A stretch of 64,000 nucleotides of DNA from Kluyvera sp036759925 (GCF_036759925.1 NZ_JAPKIB010000010.1:62001-126000); one strand, 5' to 3'. Numbered from the stretch's first letter, positions 16,919 through 27,072 are shown. Numbers and translations are program-made. The notes: a model not told the origin generated them from the sequence alone.

Positions 16919-18283
16919 ATGTCTACAGGGGATAGGATTTCTATCAAAGAGAAGATTGGCTATAGCCTTGGGGATGCCGCCAGCCATATTGTGTTCGATT
17001 CTTCGGTCGCCATTCTTGCTTATTTTTACACCGATATTTATGGTCTGCCGCCAGCGGTAATGGGGACGATGTTCCTGTTAGTGCGCCTGCTGGACGCCAT
17101 CACCGACCCGATTATGGGGGCGATTGCTGATGCCACCGCGACCCGCTGGGGCCGCTTCCGTCCGTGGCTGCTGGCGATTTGCGTCCCGTTCGCCGTGAGC
17201 TGCGTACTGGTCTACTCCATCCCTTCGTTTTCCGATACTGGCAAGGTGGTCTACGCGGTTGCGGCCTATATCTTTATGACGCTGATGTATACCGCCATTA
17301 ACATTCCGTACTGCTCATTGGGGGCCGCACTGACCTCCGACCCGCGCGAAAGCCTATCGCTGCAGTCATGGCGTTTTGCCATCACCCCTATCGGCGGCGC
17401 GCTGGGCACGGCGCTGATTCTGCCGCTGGCGGATTTCCTCTATCCAGGCGACCGGGCTACCGGTATTCAGGTATCAATGGCGCTGTTTGGCGTGATTGGC
17501 TGCCTGATGTTTATCGTCTGTTTCTTTACCACCAAAGAACGCGTTCAGCCGATTAAAGAAGAGAACCTCAATATTGCCCGCGACGTGAAGATCCTGTTCA
17601 AAAACGATCAGTGGCTGATCCTCTCGGTGTACAACTTTATGATGCTGGTCGCCGTGGTGCTGCGCGGCGGCGCGGTGGTTTACTACATCAATACCGTGCT
17701 CAACAAAGGCGCGGATATCATCACGCTGTTTATGCTGGGCGGGATGCTCGCGTCGATGGCGGGTTCGGTGCTGGCTAAACCGTTTGGCACCCGTTTTTGT
17801 AAAGTGAAACTCTCATTCTGGGTGAATTTAATCACCGCCGGATTTGGCGTTATCTGTTTCTTCGTGCCACCGCAAATGTGGATCGCTATATTCGCCATTC
17901 ATATCATTATTTCTATTATTCAGGGTGGCAACGGGGCGCTGCAATGGTCAATGATCACTGATTCCAATAATTACGGCGAATGGAAAACGCGTCGTAGAAT
18001 TACTGGTATGAATGTGGCTGCCAATATATTTGTGATTAAGCTGGGCGTTGCCGTGGGTGGCGCAATTCTTGGGTGGGTATTGGCTTATTTCCATTACGAA
18101 TCGGGCGTGTCCTCGCAATCGGATTCGGCGGCACAAGGGGTAATGCTGTTATTCACGCTGGTTCCTGCACTGTTTTATGTGCTGACGGCATTCTCAATTA
18201 AGTTCTACCGCTTAAATGAAGACCGGATGAATCACGTTGTTGATGACCTGAAAAACGGCACCTTCGCGCATTCAGAAGCGTAA
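16919..18283 (+). CDS. GPH-family glycoside:cation symporter
   Basis: A 454-residue, 12-span MFS-type permease of the glycoside-pentoside-hexuronide family (MelB/YicJ type). It begins MSTGDRISIKEKIGYSLGDA and has the family signature DPIMGAIADATATRWGRFRPW after the second span. It probably imports a beta-glucoside or oligosaccharide for the glucosidase encoded next; the substrate cannot be read from sequence. The 255-base upstream region is AT-rich and may hold a CRP-controlled promoter, but no clean operator is visible. No local regulator gene is present. Confidence 0.88.
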   Translation: MSTGDRISIKEKIGYSLGDAASHIVFDSSVAILAYFYTDIYGLPPAVMGTMFLLVRLLDAITDPIMGAIADATATRWGRFRPWLLAICVPFAVSCVLVYSIPSFSDTGKVVYAVAAYIFMTLMYTAINIPYCSLGAALTSDPRESLSLQSWRFAITPIGGALGTALILPLADFLYPGDRATGIQVSMALFGVIGCLMFIVCFFTTKERVQPIKEENLNIARDVKILFKNDQWLILSVYNFMMLVAVVLRGGAVVYYINTVLNKGADIITLFMLGGMLASMAGSVLAKPFGTRFCKVKLSFWVNLITAGFGVICFFVPPQMWIAIFAIHIIISIIQGGNGALQWSMITDSNNYGEWKTRRRITGMNVAANIFVIKLGVAVGGAILGWVLAYFHYESGVSSQSDSAAQGVMLLFTLVPALFYVLTAFSIKFYRLNEDRMNHVVDDLKNGTFAHSEA

Positions 18284-21102
18284 TGGCAATTAAGGAATCC
18301 ACCCGTATGCATCAGCGTCTGCCAGGCAGGCCCCTGGAGGGGTTTGCCGAATTCTCAATGAACGTGGCGGCACAGGGTGCCGTGCTGCTCAAAAACAGGC
18401 CGGAGACGTTGCCTCTGGATAGCCTGGACCGCGTCGCCATTTTTGGCCGCACGCAAATTAACTACTACCGCAGCGGTACCGGGTCAGGGGGCGCGGTCAA
18501 TGTGGTCTCCACCTGCAACCTGCTGGAGGCGATGCGTGAGCGCTGTGGCGCGCGGGTCAACGGCCTGCTGGCACAGCGCTATGAACAGTGGGTGATGACG
18601 CATCCGTTTGATAACGGCGGTGGCGGGTGGGCGCAGGAACCCTGGTATCAACAGGAGATGCCGCTTGCTGATGATATCGTGGCCCAGGCGAAGCGGGTCT
18701 CAAATAAAGCGGTGGTGGTGATTGGGCGTACCGCCGGTGAAGATAAAGATAATGCCGACGTGTCGGGAGGCTACCGTTTAACCGAGCTGGAATATGCCAT
18801 GCTGCGCACGGTATGTCGCTACTTCAGCAACGTTATCGTGGTGTTGAACGTTTCTTCAATCATGGATATGTCATGGGCGGAAGACCCACTGCTGCGTCCG
18901 CATCTTGGGGCTATTCTGTACGCCTGGCACGGCGGTCCGGACGGCGGCAGGGCGGTTGCCGCTTTGCTCTGCGGTGAGGTGACGCCCTCCGGCAAGCTGA
19001 CGGATACAATAGCCCGTTCGCTGGATGATTATCCCTCTACGGCCTGCTGGGGTAACAGCGAACAGAATATCTACCAGGAAGATATCTACGTTGGCTACCG
19101 CTACTTTGAAACCTTCTGCCCGCAGCAGGTGCGCTATCCCTTTGGTTTTGGGCTCTCCTATACCCGATTTGCTATTCATTCGCTGCGTGCCGAGCGTATG
19201 GCAGATAATCCACTGTTTTTCCAGATAACGGCGAAGGTCGATAACGTTGGTGAACGCTTTGCGGGCAGTGAAGTGGTGCAAATCTACCTCGAGGCGCCGC
19301 AGGGGGCGCTGGGCAAACCGGCACGCGCGTTGGTGGCGTTTGCCAAAACCCGGCTGTTGCAGCCAGGAGAGAGCGAATCGCTGACCCTGACCGTGCCGCT
19401 GGAGCGTTTGGCATCCTGGGACGACAGTGGTGCGACCGGCAATCCTCACTGCTGGGTGCTTGAGCCGGGCTTGTATCGGTTCTGGGGAGGCAACTGCGTG
19501 AATCAGCTACAGCCGATTCGTATGCAGGGGGAAGAGGGATATGCCCAGCCGCTGCTGCGGGTGCTTTCCTGTCACGAACAGGCGCTGGCACCGACGGTCT
19601 CCTTTTCACGACTGCGTCCGGGGAAATGTACGCAGCCCGGTATCTGGCAGGCGGAGTGGGAAGAGGTGCCCCGGCGTAAAATTTCCCTGCGTGAGCGTAT
19701 TCACGGCCGCCTTCCGCCAGCGCTCGCCATCACCGGTGATAAAGGCTTTAAGCTGGTTGATGTGGTTGATGGTCGCGTCAGCATGGAGACGTTTATCGCC
19801 CAGCTAAGCGAAGAGGAGCTGGCGTGCCTGGTGCGCGGTGAGGGAATGTGCAGCCATAAGGTGACGCCGGGCGTTGCTTCTGCGTTCGGCGGTACCGGCG
19901 ATAGCCTGCTGGAAAAGGGGATCCCGCTGGCGGCTACCGCGGATGGCCCGTCGGGGATCCGCATGGACAACGGCGACCACGCGACGCTGATGCCCAGCGG
20001 TACGCTGCTGGCTTGCACCTGGGACCCGGTGTTGGTGGAGCGTTTGTACGTGATGGAAGGTAAGGAGTTACAGCAAAACCAGATAGACCTGCTGCTGGGG
20101 CCGGGGATGAATATTCATCGTCATCCCCTTAACGGGCGTAATTTTGAATACTTCTCTGAGGACCCGCTGGTGACCGGCATGATGGCTGCGGCGATGGTCA
20201 GAGGAATACGCAGCGGCGGCGGGATCGCCACGCTGAAGCATTTTGCCTGCAATAGCCAGGAGCATGCGCGGGCTCAGGCCGATGCGGTGGTGTCCGCGCG
20301 TGCGCTACGTGAAATCTATCTCAAGGGATTTGAGTACGCGGTGAAGCAGGGCGGTGCGATGGCGGTGATGACGGCCTATAACCCGGTTAACGGCCACTGG
20401 TCGGCATCAAACTACTGCCTGAACACCACGATACTGCGCGATGACTGGGGCTTTAACGGCATCGTGATGACCGACTGGTGGGCCAAAATGAACGATGCAA
20501 TTGGCGGCGGTGAAGCGACGGTCAATAATACCGCGGCGATGATCCGCGCGCAGAACGATCTTTATATGGTCATCAACAACAATGGCGCGGAAATTAACGC
20601 CGGGAATGACAATACGCTCGCCGCACTGGCTGAGGGATTGCTGACCTTAGGTGAGCTTCAGCGCAGTGCGCGGAATATTCTGTCGTTTATGCTGCATACC
20701 CAGGTGGTGAAGCGCGGCGAGGTGCCGAAGGTGAACGTGCCAACGATGGCGGCTGACGCGTCGCTGTATATCGAAGATGCCATTAAAATCGCGCCGGAAT
20801 CGCGGCTACGCTATAGCGATACGCTGGCTATCCATATCGAGCGTGAAGGGGTTTATGATCTATTAGTGAGCGTTAACTCTCCGGCAATGCCGCTGGCGCA
20901 GACGGCGACCAATCTGTTGTTCAACGGTAAGTTTGTCGCCACCGTGCAGACTCGTGGCACGATGGGGCAGACGGTGACCCAGAAGCTGTGCCGCATACAG
21001 TTGCTGCCGGGATATTATCAGGTACAGACCGAGGTGATTAAACCGGGGCTGGCGATCGACTGGCTGGCGTTTCGCCGCGTCGCTTCCCCGGCGTCGGCGT
21101 AA
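18283..21102 (+). CDS. Glycoside hydrolase family 3 beta-glucosidase with permuted domain order
   Basis: A 939-residue protein. The order is the GH3 C-terminal-type alpha/beta domain first (about residues 25-290, ending PFGFGLSYTRF), then a fibronectin III-like domain (about 300-400), then the GH3 catalytic barrel (about 490-760). The barrel has LKHFACN (Lys652-His653) and the nucleophile Asp731 in VMTDWW. A C-terminal domain of about 150 residues remains unassigned. There is no signal peptide, so it is cytoplasmic. The ATG overlaps the symporter stop (TAATG); a second ATG at 18307 has a better ribosome site (AAGGAA) and may be the true start. It probably releases glucose from the imported glycoside. 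Confidence 0.88.
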   Translation: MAIKESTRMHQRLPGRPLEGFAEFSMNVAAQGAVLLKNRPETLPLDSLDRVAIFGRTQINYYRSGTGSGGAVNVVSTCNLLEAMRERCGARVNGLLAQRYEQWVMTHPFDNGGGGWAQEPWYQQEMPLADDIVAQAKRVSNKAVVVIGRTAGEDKDNADVSGGYRLTELEYAMLRTVCRYFSNVIVVLNVSSIMDMSWAEDPLLRPHLGAILYAWHGGPDGGRAVAALLCGEVTPSGKLTDTIARSLDDYPSTACWGNSEQNIYQEDIYVGYRYFETFCPQQVRYPFGFGLSYTRFAIHSLRAERMADNPLFFQITAKVDNVGERFAGSEVVQIYLEAPQGALGKPARALVAFAKTRLLQPGESESLTLTVPLERLASWDDSGATGNPHCWVLEPGLYRFWGGNCVNQLQPIRMQGEEGYAQPLLRVLSCHEQALAPTVSFSRLRPGKCTQPGIWQAEWEEVPRRKISLRERIHGRLPPALAITGDKGFKLVDVVDGRVSMETFIAQLSEEELACLVRGEGMCSHKVTPGVASAFGGTGDSLLEKGIPLAATADGPSGIRMDNGDHATLMPSGTLLACTWDPVLVERLYVMEGKELQQNQIDLLLGPGMNIHRHPLNGRNFEYFSEDPLVTGMMAAAMVRGIRSGGGIATLKHFACNSQEHARAQADAVVSARALREIYLKGFEYAVKQGGAMAVMTAYNPVNGHWSASNYCLNTTILRDDWGFNGIVMTDWWAKMNDAIGGGEATVNNTAAMIRAQNDLYMVINNNGAEINAGNDNTLAALAEGLLTLGELQRSARNILSFMLHTQVVKRGEVPKVNVPTMAADASLYIEDAIKIAPESRLRYSDTLAIHIEREGVYDLLVSVNSPAMPLAQTATNLLFNGKFVATVQTRGTMGQTVTQKLCRIQLLPGYYQVQTEVIKPGLAIDWLAFRRVASPASA

Positions 21103-21154
21103 ACGCCTCGTCCGGGCTACTCGTAGGCCGGATAAGACGGTCATTCAGGCCAAT

Positions 21155-21184
21155 AAAAGCCAGCTCAACCGAGCTGGCTTTTTT
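21155..21184. terminator. Bidirectional terminator between the glucosidase gene and emrB
   Basis: AAAAGCCAGCTC and GAGCTGGCTTTT form a 12-bp perfect stem around AACC with A and T runs on either side, so it can end transcripts from both convergent genes. A short REP-like stretch (21105-21140) lies just before it. Confidence 0.9.
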
Positions 21185-21185
21185 A

Positions 21186-22724
21186 TCAGTGGGCGCCCCC
21201 ACCTCCGCCACCCGCGCCAAATGGCGGTCTGGCGAACCATACCAGGCCCAACAGAATGAGGAATATCCCGGCCGAAACCCAGAAGATTTCGTTGGCGGAG
21301 ACAATCAGTCCCTGGTTGGTGATCTGCTGGGCTATCCAGCCGGAAGCCTGCTGCTGCGTCATACCCATTCCCTGCAGCTGATCGTACATCTGCTGGGCGT
21401 TCGGGTTGAACGGCGTCACGGACTCCGTTAACTGCGCATGGTGCAACGCCTCGCGGTTGGTCCACAGCGTGGTGGTTATCGAGGTGCCGATAGAACCGGC
21501 TAGCGTACGGGTAAAGTTCGACAAGCTCGAGGCGGCCGCCAGACGCTCAGGCGGTAGCCCGGAGAGCGTGATGGTGGTCAACGGCATGAAGAAGCACGCC
21601 ACGGCGAAGCCCTGAATAAACTGCGGCCACGCCGACGCGCCGAAGTCCATCCCCGGTTCGAAGGTATAGGCACGCCAGTAGAAACAGACGGCATACATAA
21701 TAAAGCTGAAGGTGACCAGACGGCGCATATCCAGCTTGTGGGCAAAGCGACCGATAATCGGCGACAGCAGTACCGGAATCACCCCGACCGGCGCGGACGC
21801 CAGACCTGCCCAGGTTGCGGTGTACCCGTAGACCTCCTGCAATAGCTGCGGCAACAGAACAATGGCGCCGAAGTAGAGCATATAGGCAAGGCTGATACAC
21901 AGACAGCCGATGGTAAAGTTTCGCGACTTAAACAACGACAAATCGACTATCGGGTTATCGTCGGTCAACTCCCAGACAATCAGGAAGCTCAGCGATACCA
22001 CTGCCACTACCGTCAGCACGACTATCTCCGTTGAGTTGAACCAGTCGAGCTCTTTACCCTGGTCGAGCATAACCTGCAGGCTACCAATACCCAGCACCAG
22101 CAGCGCCAGACCAATACCATCGATACGCCGCTGCTCGGTCTTCGTCTCACGGCCGCGCAGGCTCTGGAGGCTTAACAGCACGACCAGGGCACCGATGGGC
22201 ACGTTGATGAAGAAGATCCAGCCCCAGTGATAGTTATCGCTGATATAGCCGCCCAGAATTGGCCCGCAAATAGGCGCCACAATCACCGTCATTGACCACA
22301 GTGCCAGCGCAACGGCCCGTTTAGCCGGTGGGTAGTTGTTCAGCAACAGGCTTTGCGACAGTGGGATCAGCGGCCCGGCAACAACCCCCTGAATCACGCG
22401 GAAGAAGATCAGCATGCCCAGGCTGTTAGATACCCCGCACGCCCACGACGCAATGACGAAGGCGACGGTTGACCACAGGAACAGCTTCACCTCGCCGACG
22501 CGTTTTGCCAGCCAGCCGGTAATCGGAATGGAGATGGCGTTCGCCACCCCAAACGAGGTGATGACCCATGTCCCCTGGCTCAGCGATGAGCCAAGGTTAC
22601 CGGCGATGGTCGGAATCGCCACGTTGGCGATGGTGGAGTCCAGCACCTGCATGAAGGTGGCCAGCGACAGCGCAATGGTCATAATGACCAGCTGCGCGCC
22701 TTCCAGCGGTTTTTGCTGTTGCAT
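21186..22724 (-). CDS. emrB: Multidrug efflux MFS transporter permease EmrB
   Basis: A 512-residue DHA2-family proton antiporter with 14 spans, nearly identical to E. coli EmrB and ending in the Gly-rich tail GAGGGGGGAH. With EmrA and TolC it expels hydrophobic toxicants such as CCCP and nalidixic acid. The start is placed at MQQQKPLEGAQ, as in E. coli; an in-frame ATG three codons earlier exists. It lies 16 bases after emrA in one operon. Confidence 0.97.
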   Translation of the reverse strand: MQQQKPLEGAQLVIMTIALSLATFMQVLDSTIANVAIPTIAGNLGSSLSQGTWVITSFGVANAISIPITGWLAKRVGEVKLFLWSTVAFVIASWACGVSNSLGMLIFFRVIQGVVAGPLIPLSQSLLLNNYPPAKRAVALALWSMTVIVAPICGPILGGYISDNYHWGWIFFINVPIGALVVLLSLQSLRGRETKTEQRRIDGIGLALLVLGIGSLQVMLDQGKELDWFNSTEIVVLTVVAVVSLSFLIVWELTDDNPIVDLSLFKSRNFTIGCLCISLAYMLYFGAIVLLPQLLQEVYGYTATWAGLASAPVGVIPVLLSPIIGRFAHKLDMRRLVTFSFIMYAVCFYWRAYTFEPGMDFGASAWPQFIQGFAVACFFMPLTTITLSGLPPERLAAASSLSNFTRTLAGSIGTSITTTLWTNREALHHAQLTESVTPFNPNAQQMYDQLQGMGMTQQQASGWIAQQITNQGLIVSANEIFWVSAGIFLILLGLVWFARPPFGAGGGGGGAH

Positions 22725-22740
22725 TACGCGCACCCCAGCA

Positions 22741-23913
22741 TTAGTTGGCGTTGGCCTGGACGATGTCGTTGATCAGCTTGTTAACCGGGTCGAGGCTGAT
22801 TTCACGCGCGTTACTCTCGTAAACCGGGCTGGTGCGGATCTGGTTAGCCAGCATCTGACCGTCGCGGTTAGAGGTGTCGACTTTCACCAGCGTAGACAGA
22901 CCAATACGCAGCGGGTGTTGTTCCAGCTGTTTCTCATCCAGCTCGATACGGACCGGCAGACGCTGTACCACTTTGATCCAGTTACCGGTGGCGTTCTGCG
23001 CCGGCAGCAGGGAGAAGGCGCTACCGGTACCCATATCCAGACCGACCACTTTACCGGTGTATTTCACATCATCGCCGTAAATATCGCTGACGACGGTGAC
23101 CGGCTGGCCAATACGCATATGCGCAAGCTGCGTCTCTTTGAAGTTCGCGTCTACCCACAGGTTGCTGGCAGGCACAACGGCCATCAGCGGTGTGGTTGGG
23201 CTAATCTGCGCGCCCGGCTGTACGGAACGACGGGAAACGTAGCCGCTCATCGGGCTAACGATTTTCGTACGCTGCAGGGCAAGCCATGCGTTACGGACTT
23301 CGGTCGCTGCCTGACGAACCGTTGGCTGATCTTCCAGCTTAGTACCGAGGATCATTGCCTGGTTAGCGTTGTACTGTTGAACCGCCACGTCCAGAGCGGC
23401 CTGCGCGCTGGTGACGGCGTCTTTGGCGTGCTGCAGCTCTTCGCGGCCAATCAGATTGGCGGTACCCAGCGGAATACGACGGTTAAGGTCGGTTTGCGCC
23501 TGAGCCAGCGTGGTTTTGCGAATATCGATATTCGCCTGCAGTTGCTTGTTGTTGATCATCAACTGACGCATCTGACGGACGCTTGAGGCAAGCTGAGTCT
23601 GCGCTTTCTCAAAGGCCTGTTGAGCATCGGTCTGATCGAGGGTGACCAGCACGTCGCCCTGCTTAATATAGTCGGTGTTATCAGCCCAGACTTTGGTCAC
23701 GCTGCCAGATACCTGCGCCATGATTTGAACCTGGTTACCTGCCACGTAAGCGTCATCGGTTTCTTCATAATGACGCAACACCAAAAACCAGTAGCTCCCA
23801 TAGGCTACGGCAATAATAACAAAGAGCAAGGTCAACAAGATGAGGGCGCGTTTACGTTTGCCTTTCTTGTTGGCGGTTTGCTGCGGGGCTTGAGTCTCCG
23901 CATTTGCGCTCAT
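22741..23913 (-). CDS. emrA: Multidrug efflux periplasmic adaptor EmrA
   Basis: A 390-residue membrane-fusion protein with one N-terminal transmembrane segment (about residues 25-46), a long coiled-coil hairpin, and lipoyl and beta-barrel domains. It links EmrB to TolC. The start at MSANAETQ is supported by a GGAG ribosome site at the right distance; an ATG four codons earlier overlaps that site. Confidence 0.97.
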   Translation of the reverse strand: MSANAETQAPQQTANKKGKRKRALILLTLLFVIIAVAYGSYWFLVLRHYEETDDAYVAGNQVQIMAQVSGSVTKVWADNTDYIKQGDVLVTLDQTDAQQAFEKAQTQLASSVRQMRQLMINNKQLQANIDIRKTTLAQAQTDLNRRIPLGTANLIGREELQHAKDAVTSAQAALDVAVQQYNANQAMILGTKLEDQPTVRQAATEVRNAWLALQRTKIVSPMSGYVSRRSVQPGAQISPTTPLMAVVPASNLWVDANFKETQLAHMRIGQPVTVVSDIYGDDVKYTGKVVGLDMGTGSAFSLLPAQNATGNWIKVVQRLPVRIELDEKQLEQHPLRIGLSTLVKVDTSNRDGQMLANQIRTSPVYESNAREISLDPVNKLINDIVQANAN

Positions 23914-23974
23914 GTGATTCTCCACATTCTTATTATTTGTTTCGGCTTAGCCGACCTGTTTTTCCTACCAGAAA

Positions 23975-24002
23975 GGCCAGCAGAAGTTATCTGCTGGCCT
24001 TT
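23975..24002 (-). terminator. Hairpin between mprA and emrA
   Basis: AGGCCAGCAGA and TCTGCTGGCCT form a strong stem in the 114-base gap between mprA and emrA. It may act as an attenuator that lowers emrAB relative to mprA. Confidence 0.6.
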
Positions 24003-24027
24003 CATCTACTTTTTTAACACGGTGATA

Positions 24028-24558
24028 TCAGCGCAGGGCATCCAGAACGGAACCGTCTTCTTCCATCTGATCCAGACGGGTGAGAAGCTTGCGGGTGATA
24101 TGTTCGAGCTGGTCTTTTTCAGCCAGGCTCAATGAAGACCAAAGCTGATGCAGACAGTGATGCTGAGGAGGCAGCACCTCGCGCAGGAACTCATGACCTT
24201 TTTCGGTCAACTGCAGGTGCAGACAACGGCGGTCATTGTCGCTTTCACGACGTTCAATCCAGCCGCGTTTTTCCAGTTCATCGGCAATACGCGTGGCGTT
24301 GGTGCGCGATGAACCCAGCGCGCAGCTGAGCTCGGAAGGCTGAATACTGTGATTTTCTTGAGACTCCAGCGTGATTAGCGCCATAAACAACGTCTCGTTA
24401 ATCCCCTGAGCCTTCAGCATTTTATTACGATTGTCCAGCAGCTTGCCCTGCATGTGCATGCAAAGGCGGGTGAGAAGGATCTCCTGGAAAGGGAACTCTT
24501 CACTGCGGCTGGCGCGGAATTTCAGCATTTGTTCAATGGGCGTAAACGAACTATCCAT
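24028..24558 (-). CDS. mprA: MarR-family transcriptional repressor MprA (EmrR)
   Basis: A 176-residue winged-helix repressor, close to E. coli MprA/EmrR along its whole length (start MDSSFTPIEQMLKFR). It has the MarR wing segment ERRESDNDRRCLHLQLT. It represses its own operon with emrAB and is released by binding phenolic uncouplers or antibiotics. It is the first gene of mprA-emrA-emrB; the operator should lie in 24559-24650. Confidence 0.97.
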   Translation of the reverse strand: MDSSFTPIEQMLKFRASRSEEFPFQEILLTRLCMHMQGKLLDNRNKMLKAQGINETLFMALITLESQENHSIQPSELSCALGSSRTNATRIADELEKRGWIERRESDNDRRCLHLQLTEKGHEFLREVLPPQHHCLHQLWSSLSLAEKDQLEHITRKLLTRLDQMEEDGSVLDALR

Positions 24559-24693
24559 CTGGGCATTACCTCATTAGTTACAGTCGATATAGTAACGATA
24601 GTGACAAATAAAGTAAATGAATTATTGTCCGTAATTTATGTGGTTAGTCTATGACATAACGCTGCCGGATACGTACACCCGGCAGCAGCGCCG

Positions 24694-25875
24694 TTATTCC
24701 GCGTCCTGACGATGATAGCCACACCACCAGACTAACAGGTTAGCGATGGCCATCAGACTGCCCGCGAGGCACACGCCCAGCCATCCGGCGTGCTGCCAGG
24801 CGGAGGCCGAGAGCAGCGAGCCCGCCGCGCCGCCGATAAAGTAGCTGGTCATATAGCCTGCGGTGAGGCGATTACGGGCATCTGGCTGTACGCGGTAAAT
24901 CACCGTCTGGTTAGTGATATGCACACCTTGCACCATCAGGTCGAGCACCAGAATCCCGATTATCAGCGCAATAGCGGACGTATGTCCGTACCAGATAGCC
25001 ACCCAGGATAGCAGCAGCAACACCAGACCCCAGGTGGTGGTCAGATGCGCTTTACCTTTATCCGCCAGCCCGCCGACCGGACGTGCGCCCAGCGCACCGG
25101 CTGCACCCGCAAGGCCAAACAGGCCGATAGTGCCTTCAGAATAGTTAAACGGCGCGCCGGAGAGCAGAAATGCCATCGACGTCCACAGAATGCTGAAGTT
25201 GGCGAAGGTCAGGCAGCCGAGCAGCGCGCGGGTGCGCAGCAGCTTGTCGTTGGCAAAGAGGCTGAAGATAGAACCGAGCAGCTGTGGGTAGTTAAGATGC
25301 GTCTCCTGCTTGAGCTTCGGCAGCCCGCGCCACAACGCGAAGGCCAGCAGCACCATCAGCGCGGAGGCCACCCAGTAAACGGTGCGCCAGCCGCCGAGGC
25401 TTGCCAGCAGCCCGGCAACGGTGCGCGCCAGCAGGATCCCCAGCAGCAGTCCGCTCATCACCGTACCGACGACTTTGCCGCGTTTTTCCGGCGCGGCAAG
25501 AGTGGCGGCCATTGGCACCAGCAGTTGGGCGACGACGGAGAACAGCCCGGTCAGTGCAGTACCGAGGATCATCATGCCGAGCGAGCTGCTGCTGGCGGTG
25601 ATCAGCATGCCGCCTGCGGCCAGCAGGGTCATGAAAACGATAAGCGAACGGCGCTCGAACATATCGCCAAGCGGCACCAGGAACAGCAGCCCGGCGGCGT
25701 AGCCTAGCTGGGCGGCGGTGACGATAAAACCGGCCTGTCCAGCGCTAAGCGAGAAGTGGCGGGCGATGGTCTCCAGCAGCGGCTGCGCGTAGTAGTTACT
25801 GGCAACGGCAAGGCCGGTGGCGACCGACATTAAAACGATCAAAGCCGGGCTAAGCCCGTGAGCAGGTTTAGTCAT
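24694..25875 (-). CDS. ygaY: MFS transporter YgaY
   Basis: A 393-residue, 12-span MFS protein of the drug or sugar efflux type, intact here, whereas ygaY of E. coli K-12 is annotated as a pseudogene. The cytoplasmic loop PLGDMFERRSLIVF matches MFS motif A. The substrate is unknown. It is a single gene between mprA and proX, with its own upstream region. Confidence 0.85.
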   Translation of the reverse strand: MTKPAHGLSPALIVLMSVATGLAVASNYYAQPLLETIARHFSLSAGQAGFIVTAAQLGYAAGLLFLVPLGDMFERRSLIVFMTLLAAGGMLITASSSSLGMMILGTALTGLFSVVAQLLVPMAATLAAPEKRGKVVGTVMSGLLLGILLARTVAGLLASLGGWRTVYWVASALMVLLAFALWRGLPKLKQETHLNYPQLLGSIFSLFANDKLLRTRALLGCLTFANFSILWTSMAFLLSGAPFNYSEGTIGLFGLAGAAGALGARPVGGLADKGKAHLTTTWGLVLLLLSWVAIWYGHTSAIALIIGILVLDLMVQGVHITNQTVIYRVQPDARNRLTAGYMTSYFIGGAAGSLLSASAWQHAGWLGVCLAGSLMAIANLLVWWCGYHRQDAE

Positions 25876-25990
25876 GGTATTGAGAAAGTAAGGAAAGATG
25901 GGGTCGATAATAGCGAAAGGCGCGGGGGAGGGGGGAAATGATGCGTAGCGGATTGTGCTTTTTGGTGGACGCCGAGCCTTCCCGGCGTCG

Positions 25991-26037
25991 CGTTGCTCGG
26001 CCGGGCTACTAATATGATGTAGCCCGGCCGAGCAACG
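25991..26037. repeat. REP-like perfect inverted repeat
   Basis: CGTTGCTCGGCCGGGCTAC (25991-26009) and its exact reverse complement (26019-26037) flank a 9-base loop. It lies between proX and ygaY and is of the same family as the unit at 7361. It could end or protect the proU transcript. Confidence 0.82.
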
Positions 26038-26043
26038 ATTTAT

Positions 26044-27039
26044 TTATTTCTGCGCGGCCAGCGCCTCTTTCACCCAACCATCAAATACCTGCTGGTGGGC
26101 GTTGATCCAACCGTCGACCTGACCCTGCACGTCGGCTTCTGATGCTTTGCCGTCATGCATCATGGCGTTCTGTGCGTTGATGTCGGACAGCGGCAGCTTC
26201 ATGATGGCAAACAGCTTCGCCGCCGCCGGGTTTTTCTCGGCCCAGGCTTTGTTGGCGACAATGTGCATGGTGCTGACCGGGAAGCCGTAGTTTGCGCCGT
26301 TAGCGAGCTTAGTATCGATATTTTTCTGTACGCCCGGCAGGGAGGAGAACGGCACCTGCAGCCAGACGACATCTTTACCCGGCTTCAGCACATCGCTTAC
26401 CCAGTAAGGCGTCCAGGTGTAGTACAGAATCGGCTTACCTTCTTTGAAGCGGGTGATGGTGTCGGCCATCATTGCCGCATAGTTACCCTGGTTGTGCTCG
26501 ACGGTTTTAGTCAGCTCATAGGCGTCCATCTGGTGGTTAATCACCGCTTCACAGCCCCAGCCAGGGTTACAGCCGGTGAGATCGGCTTTGCCGTTACCGT
26601 TGGTGTCAAACAGCTTGGCAATCTTAGGGTCTTTCAACTGCTCAATATTGGTGATGTGGTATTGGTCGGCGGTTTTTTTATCAATCAGATAACCCTGCGC
26701 CGCGCCGTTAACCAGCGTGCCTTCACGATAGAATTTCTTGTCACCACCGGCGGCAGCGTACATATCATCATGCAGTGGGATCCAGTTGACGGCGGTGAAG
26801 GTGGCATCACCCGCGGCCAGTGAGGTGTAAGCCACGTTGTAGTCGACTTCGTTTGGCTTATCGACGGTGTAGCCCAGTTTTTCCAGCGCGCGGCTCACCA
26901 GCAGCGTCTGGAAGGTCTCTTCGGAGAGGGTACTCTGCACCGGCTGAACGGTAATGCCTTTCCCTGGGAGGTCGGCGGCGAACGTGCTGGCTGAAACCAG
27001 CGTAGTAAAAGCGGTAGCTAAGACGAATGAGTGTCGCAT
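26044..27039 (-). CDS. proX: Glycine betaine/proline ABC transporter substrate-binding protein
   Basis: A 331-residue periplasmic protein with a signal peptide (MRHSFVLATAFTTLVSAS, cut after TFAA). The aromatic residues that cage quaternary amines lie in regions such as NWIPLHDDMY and YYTWTPYWVSDVL. It binds glycine betaine and proline betaine for ProVW during osmotic stress. The start is chosen at MRHSF, since the 19 upstream codons have no signal-peptide character. Confidence 0.97.
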   Translation of the reverse strand: MRHSFVLATAFTTLVSASTFAADLPGKGITVQPVQSTLSEETFQTLLVSRALEKLGYTVDKPNEVDYNVAYTSLAAGDATFTAVNWIPLHDDMYAAAGGDKKFYREGTLVNGAAQGYLIDKKTADQYHITNIEQLKDPKIAKLFDTNGNGKADLTGCNPGWGCEAVINHQMDAYELTKTVEHNQGNYAAMMADTITRFKEGKPILYYTWTPYWVSDVLKPGKDVVWLQVPFSSLPGVQKNIDTKLANGANYGFPVSTMHIVANKAWAEKNPAAAKLFAIMKLPLSDINAQNAMMHDGKASEADVQGQVDGWINAHQQVFDGWVKEALAAQK

Positions 27040-27072
27040 CGTTGTTCCTTTAATAGTGATTGTTGCGGAGCA

